Origin: Streptomyces aureocirculatus | GTDB lineage: Bacteria; Actinomycetota; Actinomycetes; Streptomycetales; Streptomycetaceae | Reading direction: 5' to 3' | Length of the DNA: 64,000 nt | NCBI RefSeq assembly: GCF_000720475.1 | Contig: NZ_JOAP01000030.1 | Span: forward strand, 1 to 64,000 | Part shown: one piece after another, positions 16,420 through 25,744 of the stretch | Layout: each line of letters begins with the position of its first letter | Position numbering within the stretch: the stretch's first letter is position 1 | Made by a program: the position numbers and the translations under genes | The notes under the pieces: generated by a model | The model's database searches: none | What the model saw: only the letters and a program-made list of their open reading frames with translations | What the model was told of the DNA's origin: nothing

Positions 16420-17376
16420 CTAGGGCGTCGTGAGGCCCTCCACCAGGGAGTCCGCCGCCGCGTAGGGATCCAGTTCACCGGCGACGATGCGTTCCGCCAG
16501 GGCGCCGAGGCGTACGTCGCCGCGCAGGTCGGCGATGCGTTCGCGCAGGGCGGTGACGGCGATGGCCTCGACCTCACCCGCCGCGCGGGAGGTGCGCCGC
16601 GAGGCGAGGACCCCGTGCTCCTCCATCCACGCCCGGTGCTTCTCCAGGGCTTCGACGAGTTCGTCGGTGCCCTCGCCGCGTGCCGCGACGGTCTTGACGA
16701 TGGGGGGCCGCCAGTCCCCCGGCGCCCGGGCCTCGCCGAGGCCCAGCATGTGGTTCAGCTCGCGCGCGGTCGCGTCGGCGCCGTCGCGGTCGGCCTTGTT
16801 GACCACGTACACATCGCCGATCTCCAGGATTCCGGCCTTCGCCGCCTGGATCCCGTCGCCCATGCCGGGCGCGAGCAGCACCACCGAGGTGTCGGCCTGC
16901 GCGGCGATCTCGACCTCGGACTGGCCGACGCCCACGGTCTCCACGAGGATCACGTCGCAGCCCGCCGCGTCGAGCACGCGGATGGCCTGCGGCGCGGCCC
17001 AGGCGAGCCCGCCGAGATGGCCGCGGGTCGCCATGGAGCGGATGTAGACGCCGGGGTCGGACGCGTGGTCCGACATCCGGACGCGGTCGCCGAGCAGGGC
17101 GCCGCCGGAGAACGGCGACGAGGGGTCGACGGCGAGCACACCGACCCGCTTCCCCGCCCTGCGGTACGCGCTCACGAGGGCCGACGTCGACGTGGACTTG
17201 CCGACGCCGGGGGATCCGGTGAGCCCGACGACGTACGCGTGCCCGGCCAGCGGAGCGAGCGCCGCCATCACCTCACGCAACTGCGGTGACGCCCCCTCGA
17301 CCAGCGAGATGAGCCGGGCCACGGCCCGCGGCCTGCCCTCGCGGGCCTGCTCGACCAGGGAGGGGACGTCCTGCAT
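16420..17376 (-). CDS. meaB: MeaB-type G3E GTPase, methylmalonyl-CoA mutase chaperone
   Basis: This 318-residue P-loop GTPase (MeaB/ArgK family) protects and reactivates adenosylcobalamin-dependent methylmalonyl-CoA mutase. Motifs include the Walker A VGLTGSPGVGKS near residue 52, DPSSPFSGGALLGDRVRM, the switch/Walker B ILVETVGVGQSE and base recognition VNKAD. Length matches the family. It is downstream of the acetyl-CoA acetyltransferase gene on the same strand, with an 88-base gap holding paired palindromes. The epimerase gene is close by, and a cobalamin adenosyltransferase lies at 39.2 kb. The mutase itself is not in the window. Confidence 0.93.
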   Translation of the reverse strand: MQDVPSLVEQAREGRPRAVARLISLVEGASPQLREVMAALAPLAGHAYVVGLTGSPGVGKSTSTSALVSAYRRAGKRVGVLAVDPSSPFSGGALLGDRVRMSDHASDPGVYIRSMATRGHLGGLAWAAPQAIRVLDAAGCDVILVETVGVGQSEVEIAAQADTSVVLLAPGMGDGIQAAKAGILEIGDVYVVNKADRDGADATARELNHMLGLGEARAPGDWRPPIVKTVAARGEGTDELVEALEKHRAWMEEHGVLASRRTSRAAGEVEAIAVTALRERIADLRGDVRLGALAERIVAGELDPYAAADSLVEGLTTP

Positions 17377-17397
17377 TGCGGCTCCGTTCCGTACGTA

Positions 17398-17422
17398 CGT
17401 ATACGCCTGACATACGTATACG
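17398..17422. promoter_or_regulatory. Paired CGTATACG palindromes upstream of meaB
   Basis: Two perfect 8-base palindromes, CGTATACG, lie at 17398-17405 and 17415-17422. Their centres are 17 bases apart, about 22-46 bases upstream of the meaB start. Paired palindromes of this kind suit a TetR-type operator. No regulator can be named. Confidence 0.45.
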
Positions 17423-17464
17423 TGTGCGAGAGGTGTCAGTGGTACCGGTACCGGGATGCTCGCG

Positions 17465-18667
17465 TCAGCTCTTGGTCACCTTCAGGATGAGCGCGTCGCC
17501 CTGGCCACCGCCCCCGCACAGCGCCGCCGCGCCGACACCGCCGCCGCGCCGCTTGAGTTCCAGGGCCAGGTGCAGGACGAGGCGGGCGCCGGACATCCCG
17601 ATCGGGTGGCCGAGGGCGATGGCGCCACCGTTCACGTTCACCTTTTCTGAGGACACCCCGAGGTCCTTCATTGACTGCACCGCGACCGCGGCGAAGGCCT
17701 CGTTGATCTCGATGAGGTCGAGGTCGTCGACGCCGAGTCCCTCCTTCTTGAGGGCGTGCAGGATCGCGTTCGACGGCTGCGACTGGAGCGAGTTGTCGGG
17801 GCCCGCGACATTGCCGTGCGCGCCGATCTCGGCGATCCAGCTCAGGCCGAGCTCCTGGGCCTTGGCCTTGCTCATCACGACCACGGCGGCGGCGCCGTCG
17901 GAGATCTGCGAGGAGGTGCCCGCCGTGATCGTGCCGTCCTTGGCGAAGGCGGGGCGCAGCTTGCCGAGGGACTCGGCGGTGGTCTCGGCGCGGATGCCCT
18001 CGTCGCGGGCGACGAGCACCGGGTCGCCCTTGCGCTGCGGGACCTCGACGGGCGTGATCTCGGCGTCGAAGGTGCCGTTCTTCTGGGCGGCGGCCGCGCG
18101 CTGGTGGGAGAGGGCCGCGACCTCGTCCTGCTCGGGGCGGGCGATGCCGAGGCGGGTGTTGTGCTTCTCCGTGGACGCGCCCATGGCGATGGACTCGAAG
18201 GGGTCGGTGAGGCCGTCGTGCGCCATCGCGTCGAGCATCTCGATCGCACCGTACTTGTAGCCCTCGCGGGACTTCGGCAGCAGGTGCGGGGCGTTAGTCA
18301 TGGACTCCTGGCCGCCCGCGACGACGACGTCGAACTCGCCGGCGCGGATCAACTGGTCCGCGAGCGCGATGGCGTCGAGGCCGGAGAGGCACACCTTGTT
18401 GACGGTGAGCGCGGGGACGTTCATGGGGATGCCCGCCTTGACGGCCGCCTGCCGCGCCGGGATCTGCCCCGCCCCGGCCTGGAGCACCTGGCCCATGATC
18501 ACGTACTGCACCTGGTCGCCGCCGATGCCGGCCCGGTCGAGGGCGGCCTTGATCGCGAAGCCCCCGAGGTCCGCGCCGGAGAAGGACTTGAGCGATCCGA
18601 GCAGGCGCCCCATGGGCGTGCGCGCGCCCGCGACGATCACTGAGGTGGTTCCGGTCGTTCCAGACAT
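17465..18667 (-). CDS. Acetyl-CoA C-acetyltransferase (thiolase)
   Basis: This 400-residue type II thiolase condenses two acetyl-CoA to acetoacetyl-CoA or does the reverse. Catalytic residues are in place: Cys93 in [15 protein letters not shown], His in the [10 protein letters not shown] motif near residue 350 and the second Cys in [11 protein letters not shown] near 385. The N-terminus [13 protein letters not shown] is typical. The ATG at 18667 follows an AAGGGGC ribosome site. It is upstream of meaB and divergent from the epimerase gene. Together with the 3-hydroxyacyl-CoA dehydrogenase at 35.8 kb it could serve acetoacetyl-CoA/ethylmalonyl-CoA metabolism; that link is inferred. Confidence 0.94.
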   Translation of the reverse strand: MSGTTGTTSVIVAGARTPMGRLLGSLKSFSGADLGGFAIKAALDRAGIGGDQVQYVIMGQVLQAGAGQIPARQAAVKAGIPMNVPALTVNKVCLSGLDAIALADQLIRAGEFDVVVAGGQESMTNAPHLLPKSREGYKYGAIEMLDAMAHDGLTDPFESIAMGASTEKHNTRLGIARPEQDEVAALSHQRAAAAQKNGTFDAEITPVEVPQRKGDPVLVARDEGIRAETTAESLGKLRPAFAKDGTITAGTSSQISDGAAAVVVMSKAKAQELGLSWIAEIGAHGNVAGPDNSLQSQPSNAILHALKKEGLGVDDLDLIEINEAFAAVAVQSMKDLGVSSEKVNVNGGAIALGHPIGMSGARLVLHLALELKRRGGGVGAAALCGGGGQGDALILKVTKS

Positions 18668-18814
18668 GTGGCACGGCCCCTTCCAGCTTGCTAGCTGAGG
18701 AGAGTGAACGAGGGTTTACCTGAATGTACTGAGCGGTACGGTGCGCGTCACCGGCCAGCCGGTGTGATCGCGCGCACGTTGCGTAATCACGGTCACGAGC
18801 GCTGCACTTGAAGC

Positions 18815-19255
18815 ATGCTGACGCGAATCGATCACATTGGAATCGCCTGTAGGAACCTCGACGAGACCGTCGAGTTCTATCGTGCTACATACGGCTTCGA
18901 GGTGTTCCACACCGAGGTCAACGAGGAGCAGGGCGTGCGCGAGGCCATGCTGAAGATCAACGAGACGTCCGACGGCGGCGCCTCGTACCTCCAGCTCCTC
19001 GAACCGACCCGGGAGGACTCCACGGTCGGCAAATGGCTGGCCAAGAACGGCGAGGGCGTGCATCACATCGCCTTCGGCACCGCCGACGTCGACGGTGACG
19101 CCGCGGCCGTGCGGGACAAGGGCGTACGGGTGCTCTACGACCAGCCACGCATCGGCTCCATGGGGTCGCGGATCACCTTCCTGCACCCCAAGGACTGCCA
19201 CGGGGTCCTCACCGAACTCGTGACTTCCGCGCCCGCCGAACAGACGGAGCACTGA
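18815..19255 (+). CDS. mce: Methylmalonyl-CoA epimerase
   Basis: This 146-residue vicinal-oxygen-chelate protein interconverts (2R)- and (2S)-methylmalonyl-CoA, feeding methylmalonyl-CoA mutase and polyketide extender supply. Metal ligands fit the family: His7 in RIDHIGIACRNLDETVEFY, a Gln near residue 60 (SYLQLLEP), His in VHHIAFG near residue 86 and Glu near the C-terminus (GVLTELV). It starts with ATG at 18815, divergent from the thiolase across 147 bases. Its position next to meaB supports the assignment. Confidence 0.93.
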   Translation: MLTRIDHIGIACRNLDETVEFYRATYGFEVFHTEVNEEQGVREAMLKINETSDGGASYLQLLEPTREDSTVGKWLAKNGEGVHHIAFGTADVDGDAAAVRDKGVRVLYDQPRIGSMGSRITFLHPKDCHGVLTELVTSAPAEQTEH

Positions 19256-19442
19256 CCCCCACATATCCGGGCCGGTAGGGTTGGGGGCGGCCGTCCGTTC
19301 CTCGGGCGGTCGCTTTCCGGGGTCCGGGTTTCGGGGGACGAGCATCGGGGCAGACGCCCGAGCTCCGCTGTTGATCTGACACCATTCCCCGGGGGCCCCG
19401 TTCGGCGGATGGACGGGGCTCGTACGTCAGGGACATGAGACC

Positions 19443-19493
19443 AGGAGTGGGGTCTCCCCTGCTCGAGCGAAAGCCGAGAGCTTGGGGAAGGAT
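19443..19493. repeat. Dispersed hairpin repeat, copy B, in scy leader
   Basis: AGGAGTGGGGTCTCCCCTGC, CTCGAGCGAAAGCCGAGAGC and CTTGGGGAAGGATGGG form a diverged copy of the element at 9262-9311. CCCC/GGGG arms enclose the CTCG...CGAG core. It ends 12 bases before the scy start codon, and its GGAAGGA may act as the ribosome-binding site. Confidence 0.75.
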
Positions 19494-19504
19494 GGGACCG
19501 CGCA

Positions 19505-22500
19505 GTGCGGGGCTACGAGAGCCAGGACAGCCGACGACCGGCTGAGGCCGACCATCTCACGCGGTTCGAAGCCGAGATGGACCGGCTGAAGACCGAGCGG
19601 GAGAAGGCCGTCCAGCACGCCGAGGACCTCGGCTACCAGGTCGAGGTGTTGCGCGCCAAGCTGCACGAGGCGCGCCGCAACCTCGCGTCCCGGCCTGCCT
19701 ACGACAGCGGCGACCTCGGCTATCAGGCCGAGCAACTGCTGCGGAACGCGCAGATCCAGGCCGAGCAGTTGCGCGCCGACGCCGAGCGCGAGCTGCGCGA
19801 CGCCCGCGCCCAGACCCAGCGCATCCTCCAGGAGCACGCCGAGCAGCAGGCCCGCCTGCAGTCCGAGCTGCACGCGGAGGCCGTGTCCCGGCGCCAGCAG
19901 CTCGACCAGGAACTGAACGAGCGCCGCCAGACCGTCGAGAGCCACGTCAACGAGAACGTGGCGTGGGCCGAGCAACTGCGGGCCCGTACCGAACAGCAGG
20001 CCAGGCGCCTCCTTGAGGAGTCGCGCGCCGAGGCCGACCAGGCACTCGCCGCCGCCCGCGCGGAGGCCGAGCGCGTCGCCGAGCAGGCCCGCCACCGGCT
20101 CACCGCCGACGCCGAGAGCGCCCGCGCGGAGGCCGAGGCGCTGCTCCGCCGGGCCCGTACGGACGCCGAGCGCCTCCTGAACGCCGCCTCCACCCAGGCG
20201 CAGGAGGCCACCGACCACGCCGAGGCGCTGCGCTCGTCCACCGCGACGGAGTCCGAGCAGGCCCGCCGGCAGGCCTCTGAGCTGTCCCGCGGCGCCGAGC
20301 AGCGGATGGCGGAGGCCGAGACGGCGCTGCGCGAGGCGCGCGCGGAGGCCGACAGGGTCGTCGCCGAGGCCAAGGAGGCCGCGGCCAAGCAGCTCGCGTC
20401 CGCGGAGGCCGCGGGCGAGCAGCGCACGCGTACGGCCAAGGAGCAGGTCGCCCGGCTCGTCGGCGAGGCCACCAAGGAGTCGGAGGCCGCGAAGGCGGAG
20501 GCCGAGCAGAAGCTCCAGGACGCCCGTGCCGAGGCCGAGAAGCTGATCGCGGAGGCCGCCGAGAAGGCCCGCTCGATCACCGCGGAGGAGACCGCCTCCC
20601 AGATCGCGAAGGCCGCGCGGACCGCGGAGGAGGTCCTGGACAAGGCCTCCGAGGAGGCGAAGGCGACCACGCGCGCCGCCACCGAGGAGGCCGAGCGGGT
20701 CCGCGCCGAGGCCGAGGCCGAGGCGGACCAACTGCGCAGCGAGGCGCACGACATCGCCGAGCAGCTCAAGGGCGCGGCGAAGGACGACACCAAGGAGTAC
20801 CGCGCCAAGACGGTCGAGCTCCAGGAGGAGGCGCGCCGGCTGCGTGGCGAGGCCGAGCAGTTGCGCGCCGACGCGGTCGCCGAGGGCGAGAAGATCCGCG
20901 GTGAGGCGCGCCGCGAGGCCGTGCAGCAGATCGAGGAGGCGGCCCGTTCCGCCGAGGAGCTGCTCGGCAAGGCGAAGGCCGACGCGGAGGAGGCGAGGCA
21001 GGCCGCCGCCACCGAGGCGGAGCGCGTCCGCACGGAGGCGGTCGAGCGGGCCACGTCCCTGCGCCGGCAGGCCGAGGAGACCCTGGAGCGCACCCGCGCG
21101 GAGGCCGAGCGGCACCGTACGGAGGCCGCCGAGCAGGCCGAGACGGTCAAGTCCGATGCCGAGGCCGCCGCCAAGGAGCTGCGCGAGGAGACCGAGCGCG
21201 CCGTCGCGGCCCGCAAGGCCGAGGCGGACTCCGATCTTGCCCGCCTGCGGACGGAGGCCGATGAGCGCCTCGCCGCCGCCGAGCAGGCGCTGAGCGACGC
21301 CCGCGCGGAGGCCGAGCGGATCCGCCGCGAGGCCGCCGAGGAGACGGACCGCCTGCGTACGGAGGCGGCCGAGCGGATCAGGGCGCTCCAGACGCAGGCC
21401 GAGACGGAGGCCGAGCGGCTGCGCACGGAGGCCGCGGCGGACGCCTCGCAGGCGCGCGCCGAGGGCGAGAACGTCGCGGTGCGGCTGCGTTCGGAGGCGT
21501 CCGCCGAGGCGGAGCGCCTGAAGACCGAGGCGCAGGAGAGCGCGGACCGGGTGCGCGCGGAGGCCGCCGCGGCCGCCGAGCGGGTCGCCGCGGAGGCCGC
21601 CGAGGCCCTGTCGGCCGCGCAGGACGAGGCCGCGCGCCGCCGCCGGGAGGCGGAGGAGACGCTCGGCTCGGCGCGCGCGGAGGCCGACCAGGAGCGGGAG
21701 CGGGCCCGGGAGCAGAGCGAGGAGCTGCTCGCCTCGGCGCGCAAGCGGGTGGAGGAGGCGCAGGCCGAGGCGGTCCGCCTTGTCGAGGAGGCCGAGTCGC
21801 GCGCCACCGAGCTGGTCTCGGCGGCCGAGCAGAAGGCCCAGTCCGTACGGGACTCGGTGGCCGGTCTGCAGGAGCAGGCGCAGGAGGAGATCGCGGGTCT
21901 GCGGTCGGCGGCCGAGCACGCCGCCGAGCGCACCCGGCGCGAGGCGCAGGAGGAAGCGGACCGCGTCCGCGCCGACGCCTACGCCGAGCGGGAGCGGGCG
22001 AGCGAGGACGCGAGCCGCACCCGCAGTGAGGCGGCGCAGGAGGCGGAGGCCGCCAAGTCCCTCGCCGAGCGCACGGTCGCGGACGCCATCGCGGAGTCCG
22101 AGCGGCTGCGTTCGGACGCGTCCGAGCTCGCCCAGCGGGTGCGCACGGAGGCCTCGGACACCATCGCGACGGCCGAGCAGGACGCGGCGCGCACCCGGGC
22201 CGACGCCCGCGAGGACGCCAACCGCATCCGCAACGACGCCGCGGCCCAGGCCGACACCCTGATCGGCGAGGCCACCAGTGAGGCCGAGCGGCTCACCAGC
22301 GAGACGGCCGCCGAGGCCGAGCGGGTGCGCACCCAGGCCCTGGAGGCCGCGGAGCAACTGCGCGCGGAGACGGCCACGGAGGCCGAGCGGCTGCGCACGG
22401 AGACGATCACGGAGACGGAGCGGCTCAAGGCCGACACGGTCGCGGAGACCGACCGGCTCAAGGCGGAGACCGCCGCGGAGGCGGAGCGGGTGCGTGCCGA

Positions 22501-23521
22501 GTCCGTCGCGCAGGCCGAGAAGCTGATCTCGGACGCGACGGGTGACGCCGAGCGGCTGCGCGCGGAGGCGGCGGAGAACGTCGGCTCGGCACAGCAGCAC
22601 GCCGAGCGCATCCGCGTGGAGTCCGCACGCGCCAAGGAGGAGGCCGACGCCGAGGCCGAGCGGACCAGGGCGCAGGCGCGCGAGGAGGCCGAGCGCACCC
22701 TCGACGAGGCCCGCAAGGAGGCCAACAAGCGGCGCAGCGAGGCCGCGGAGCAGGCCGACACGCTCATCACGGAGGCGGCCGCCGAGGCGGAGAAGCTGAC
22801 GACTCAGGCGCAGGAGAAGGCGCTCAAGGCGACGACGGACGCGGAGGCGCAGGCCGACACCATGGTCGGCGCGGCCCGCAAGGAGGCCGAGCGCCTGGTC
22901 GCGGAAGGCACCGTCGAGGGCAACTCCCTGGTGGAGAAGGCGCGTACGGACGCGGACGAGCTGCTGATCGGCGCCCGCAGGGACGCCACCGCGATAAGGG
23001 AGCGGACCGAGGAGCACCGCGACCGTGTCACGGCGGAGATCGAGGAGCTGCACGATCGGGCCAGGCGCGAGTCGGCGGAGGCCATGAAGACGGCGGGCGA
23101 GCGCTGTGACGCGCTGGTCAAGGCCGCCGAGGAGCAGTTGGCCGAGGCCGAGGCGAAGGCCAAGGAGTTGCGGGCGAAGGCCGATTCGGAGGCGAGTTCG
23201 GTGCGTATCTCCGCCGTGAAGAAGGCCGAGGGCCTGCTCAAGGAGGCCGCGACGAAGAAGGCCGAGCTGGTGCGCGAGGCCGAGCGGATCCACAGCGAGG
23301 CGAAGGCCGAGGCCGAACGCATGGTTGACGAGGGCAAGCGTGAACTGGAGGTGTTGGTGCGGCGCCGCGCGGACATCAATACGGAAATTTCCCGTGTCCA
23401 GGACGTGCTGGAGGCGTTGGAATCCTTTGAGGCCCCGCAGACCGGGGGCAAGGATGGTGGCGTCAAGGCGGGGGCCGCGGCCGGTTCGACCCGTTCGGGT
23501 GGCAAGCCGTCAGAAGGCTAG
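19505..23521 (+). CDS. scy: Scy, giant coiled-coil polar-growth protein
   Basis: This 1338-residue protein is almost entirely coiled coil, dominated by Ala, Glu and Arg (repeated AEAERxRxEA blocks). The opening MRGYESQDSRRPAEADHLTRFEAEMDRLKTEREKAVQHAEDL matches Streptomyces Scy. In S. coelicolor Scy is the scaffold of the tip-organising centre with DivIVA and FilP and sets polarity and branching. The length is close to the ~1326 residues I recall for S. coelicolor. The start is GTG 19505; an ATG at 19492 is out of frame. filP lies 183 bases downstream. The last ~40 residues are Gly/Lys/Ser-rich and not coiled. Antisense ORFs of more than 700 codons are artefacts of the repetitive high-GC sequence. 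Confidence 0.95.
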   Translation: MRGYESQDSRRPAEADHLTRFEAEMDRLKTEREKAVQHAEDLGYQVEVLRAKLHEARRNLASRPAYDSGDLGYQAEQLLRNAQIQAEQLRADAERELRDARAQTQRILQEHAEQQARLQSELHAEAVSRRQQLDQELNERRQTVESHVNENVAWAEQLRARTEQQARRLLEESRAEADQALAAARAEAERVAEQARHRLTADAESARAEAEALLRRARTDAERLLNAASTQAQEATDHAEALRSSTATESEQARRQASELSRGAEQRMAEAETALREARAEADRVVAEAKEAAAKQLASAEAAGEQRTRTAKEQVARLVGEATKESEAAKAEAEQKLQDARAEAEKLIAEAAEKARSITAEETASQIAKAARTAEEVLDKASEEAKATTRAATEEAERVRAEAEAEADQLRSEAHDIAEQLKGAAKDDTKEYRAKTVELQEEARRLRGEAEQLRADAVAEGEKIRGEARREAVQQIEEAARSAEELLGKAKADAEEARQAAATEAERVRTEAVERATSLRRQAEETLERTRAEAERHRTEAAEQAETVKSDAEAAAKELREETERAVAARKAEADSDLARLRTEADERLAAAEQALSDARAEAERIRREAAEETDRLRTEAAERIRALQTQAETEAERLRTEAAADASQARAEGENVAVRLRSEASAEAERLKTEAQESADRVRAEAAAAAERVAAEAAEALSAAQDEAARRRREAEETLGSARAEADQERERAREQSEELLASARKRVEEAQAEAVRLVEEAESRATELVSAAEQKAQSVRDSVAGLQEQAQEEIAGLRSAAEHAAERTRREAQEEADRVRADAYAERERASEDASRTRSEAAQEAEAAKSLAERTVADAIAESERLRSDASELAQRVRTEASDTIATAEQDAARTRADAREDANRIRNDAAAQADTLIGEATSEAERLTSETAAEAERVRTQALEAAEQLRAETATEAERLRTETITETERLKADTVAETDRLKAETAAEAERVRAESVAQAEKLISDATGDAERLRAEAAENVGSAQQHAERIRVESARAKEEADAEAERTRAQAREEAERTLDEARKEANKRRSEAAEQADTLITEAAAEAEKLTTQAQEKALKATTDAEAQADTMVGAARKEAERLVAEGTVEGNSLVEKARTDADELLIGARRDATAIRERTEEHRDRVTAEIEELHDRARRESAEAMKTAGERCDALVKAAEEQLAEAEAKAKELRAKADSEASSVRISAVKKAEGLLKEAATKKAELVREAERIHSEAKAEAERMVDEGKRELEVLVRRRADINTEISRVQDVLEALESFEAPQTGGKDGGVKAGAAAGSTRSGGKPSEG

Positions 23522-23704
23522 CCACGGGGCTTGTTCCGTGCTCCCCGAGGACCTTCGGCCCTGTCGCTGGCAAGCAGTCTGCCGGTTAGCCACTCAAAAG
23601 GGGTGTCATTCTCCAGATCAAACGGCCATACGCTCGATGACACGCCGCAACGCCCCCTAGGATTCCCTCTATCACCTCACCCGGTCTCATTCGACAGGAA
23701 CCCC
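23522..23704. other. scy-filP intergenic region
   Basis: No gene is seen in these 183 bases. TAGGAT at 23658-23663 is a possible -10 box for filP. TGTCAT near 23604 and ATGACA at 23637-23642 form a spaced inverted repeat. filP therefore may have its own promoter besides any read-through from scy. Confidence 0.35.
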
Positions 23705-24640
23705 ATGAGCGACACTTCCCCCTACGGCTTCGAGCTTGTGCGGCGTGGGTACGACCGCGCTCAGGTGGACGAACGTATCTCCAAGCTCGTCTCCGACCGA
23801 GACTCCGCCCTCACCCGAATCACTGCTCTGGAAAAGCGCATCGAGGAGCTCCACCTCGAAACGCAGAACGCCCAGGCCCAGGTCGCCGACGCCGAGCCGT
23901 CGTACGCCGGTCTCGGTGCCCGCGTCGAGAAGATCCTCCGCCTCGCCGAGGAGGAGGCCAAGGACCTGCGCGAAGAGGCGAGGCGCGCGGCCGAGCAGCA
24001 CCGTGAGCTGGCCGAGTCCGCCGCCCAGCAGGTGCGCAACGACGCCGAGTCGTTCGCGGCCGAGCGCAAGTCCAAGGCCGAGGACGAGGGCGTCCGCATC
24101 GTCGAGAAGGCCAAGGGCGAGGCGAACGCGCTGCGCGCCGAGGCGCAGAAGGACGCGTCGTCCAAGCGCGAGGAGGCGGACGCCCTCTTCGAGGAGACCC
24201 GCGCCAAGGCCGCTCAGGCCGCCGCGGACTTCGAGACGAACCTCGCCAAGCGCCGCGAGCAGTCCGAGCGCGACCTGGCGTCCCGTCAGGCCAAGGCCGA
24301 GAAGCGCCTCGCGGAGATCGAGCACCGCGCGGAGCAGCTTCGCCTGGAGGCGGAGAAGCTGCGCACGGACGCCGAGCGCCGCGCCCGCCAGACCGTCGAG
24401 ACGGCCCAGCGCCAGGCCGAGGACATCGTGGCCGACGCCAATGCCAAGGCCGACCGCATCCGCAGCGAGTCCGAGCGCGAGCTGGCGGCCCTGACCAACC
24501 GCCGCGACTCGATCAACGCCCAGCTCACGAACGTCCGCGAGATGCTCGCGACGCTCACCGGTGCCGCCGTCGCCGCCGCGGGCACGCCCACGGAGGACGA
24601 GTCGATCTCCCGGGGGGTTCCGGCACAGCAGAGCCGCTGA
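23705..24640 (+). CDS. filP: FilP, intermediate filament-like coiled-coil protein
   Basis: This 311-residue protein has a short DivIVA-like head (SPYGFELVRRGYDRAQVDERISKLVSDRD), then a long coiled coil from about residue 30 to 290, and a short tail. FilP forms cytoskeletal filaments behind the hyphal tip, interacts with DivIVA and Scy, and stiffens hyphae. The ATG at 23705 follows AGGAAC; the longer upstream frame lacks conserved sequence. It ends before a very strong terminator at 24671-24709. Position directly after scy is the conserved Streptomyces order. Confidence 0.95.
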   Translation: MSDTSPYGFELVRRGYDRAQVDERISKLVSDRDSALTRITALEKRIEELHLETQNAQAQVADAEPSYAGLGARVEKILRLAEEEAKDLREEARRAAEQHRELAESAAQQVRNDAESFAAERKSKAEDEGVRIVEKAKGEANALRAEAQKDASSKREEADALFEETRAKAAQAAADFETNLAKRREQSERDLASRQAKAEKRLAEIEHRAEQLRLEAEKLRTDAERRARQTVETAQRQAEDIVADANAKADRIRSESERELAALTNRRDSINAQLTNVREMLATLTGAAVAAAGTPTEDESISRGVPAQQSR

Positions 24641-24670
24641 CGCGGAGCGCACAAGTACGGGGTGAACGCG

Positions 24671-24709
24671 ACGGAGCCCCCTGCCACGCCAAGTGGCAGG
24701 GGGCTCCGT
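24671..24709 (+). terminator. Intrinsic terminator of filP
   Basis: A perfect 17-base-pair stem (24671-24687 with 24693-24709) has the 5-base loop GCCAA. CCCGTTTTA follows. It separates scy-filP from the ABC transporter genes. Confidence 0.92.
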
Positions 24710-24728
24710 CCCGTTTTAGCGTGTCCGC

Positions 24729-25742
24729 ATGATCGAGCTCGCGGGGCTGACCAAGCGGTACGGCGAGAAGGTCGCCGTGAACAATCTGACCTTCGCCGTC
24801 CGCCCGGGCATGGTCACGGGCTTCCTCGGGCCGAACGGCGCGGGCAAGTCGACGACGATGCGGATGATGCTGGGGCTCGACAACCCGACCGCGGGCGATG
24901 TGCGCATCGACGGCAAGCACTACGCCCAGTTGAAGGACCCGCTGAAGTACATCGGCGCGCTCCTGGACGCCAAGGCCATGCACGGCGGCCGCAGCGCCTT
25001 CAACCACCTGCTCTGTCTCGCGCAGTCCAACGGCATTCCGCGCACGCGCGTGCACGAGGTCCTCGACACCGTGGGCCTCACCGCGGTCGCGCGGAAGAAG
25101 GCCAAGGGCTTCTCGCTGGGCATGGGGCAGCGCCTCGGCATCGCGGGGGCGCTGCTCGGCGACCCCGAGATCCTGATGTTCGACGAGCCGGTGAACGGCC
25201 TCGACCCCGAGGGCATCCACTGGATCCGCAACCTCATGAAGTCGCTGGCCCAGCAGGGCCGTACGGTCTTCGTCTCCTCGCACCTGATGAGCGAGATGGC
25301 GCTGACCGCGGAGCACCTCGTCGTCATCGGCCAGGGCAGGCTGCTCGCCGACCTGTCGATGCCGGACTTCATCCGGCAGAACTCGCGCTCCTACGTCCGG
25401 CTGCGCTCCCCGCAGCGCGAACGGCTCCTGGACGTGCTGCACCAGGCGGGCGTCACCGCCGTCGAGGCGGGCGGCGGCGCGCTCGAAGTCGACGGCGCCA
25501 CCTCGGAGCAGCTCGGTGAGCTGGCCGCGCGGCACCAGCTCGTGCTGCACGAACTCAGTCCGCAGCAGGCGTCGTTGGAGGAAGCCTTCATGCAGCTCAC
25601 GGCCGAGTCCGTGGAGTACCACGCGCACGCGGACCACCAGGGCCCCGCGCCGGACGGTGCGCCGCCCTCGGGGCAGGCTCCTGGCCGGGCACCCGGCCAG
25701 GCCTGGGGCGCGGGCCGACAGCAGCCGCGGAAGGGGAAGTAG
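24729..25742 (+). CDS. ABC transporter ATP-binding protein (pair 1)
   Basis: This is a 337-residue ABC-2-type ATPase. Walker A is GPNGAGKST near residue 38; the signature-like GFSLGMGQR has a Met rather than SGGQ. Walker B is ILMFDEPVNGLDPEG and the switch His is in VFVSSHLMSEM. After about residue 300 the tail is Pro/Gly-rich and disordered. ATG 24729 lies 6 bases after TAGCGT (24717-24722), a possible -10 box, so the mRNA may be leaderless. It is 2 bases upstream of its permease. A paralogous pair follows at 26672-28860. The LGMGQ-signature subfamily exports unknown substrates. Confidence 0.9.
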   Translation: MIELAGLTKRYGEKVAVNNLTFAVRPGMVTGFLGPNGAGKSTTMRMMLGLDNPTAGDVRIDGKHYAQLKDPLKYIGALLDAKAMHGGRSAFNHLLCLAQSNGIPRTRVHEVLDTVGLTAVARKKAKGFSLGMGQRLGIAGALLGDPEILMFDEPVNGLDPEGIHWIRNLMKSLAQQGRTVFVSSHLMSEMALTAEHLVVIGQGRLLADLSMPDFIRQNSRSYVRLRSPQRERLLDVLHQAGVTAVEAGGGALEVDGATSEQLGELAARHQLVLHELSPQQASLEEAFMQLTAESVEYHAHADHQGPAPDGAPPSGQAPGRAPGQAWGAGRQQPRKGK

Positions 25743-25744
25743 CC

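Noticed and set aside
19427..23293. 1288-codon ORF on the minus strand opposite scy
   Set aside because: It is Leu/Gly/Arg-rich sequence with no domain, produced by the GC-rich repetitive codons of scy on the other strand. The plus-strand frame has the recognised Scy N-terminus.
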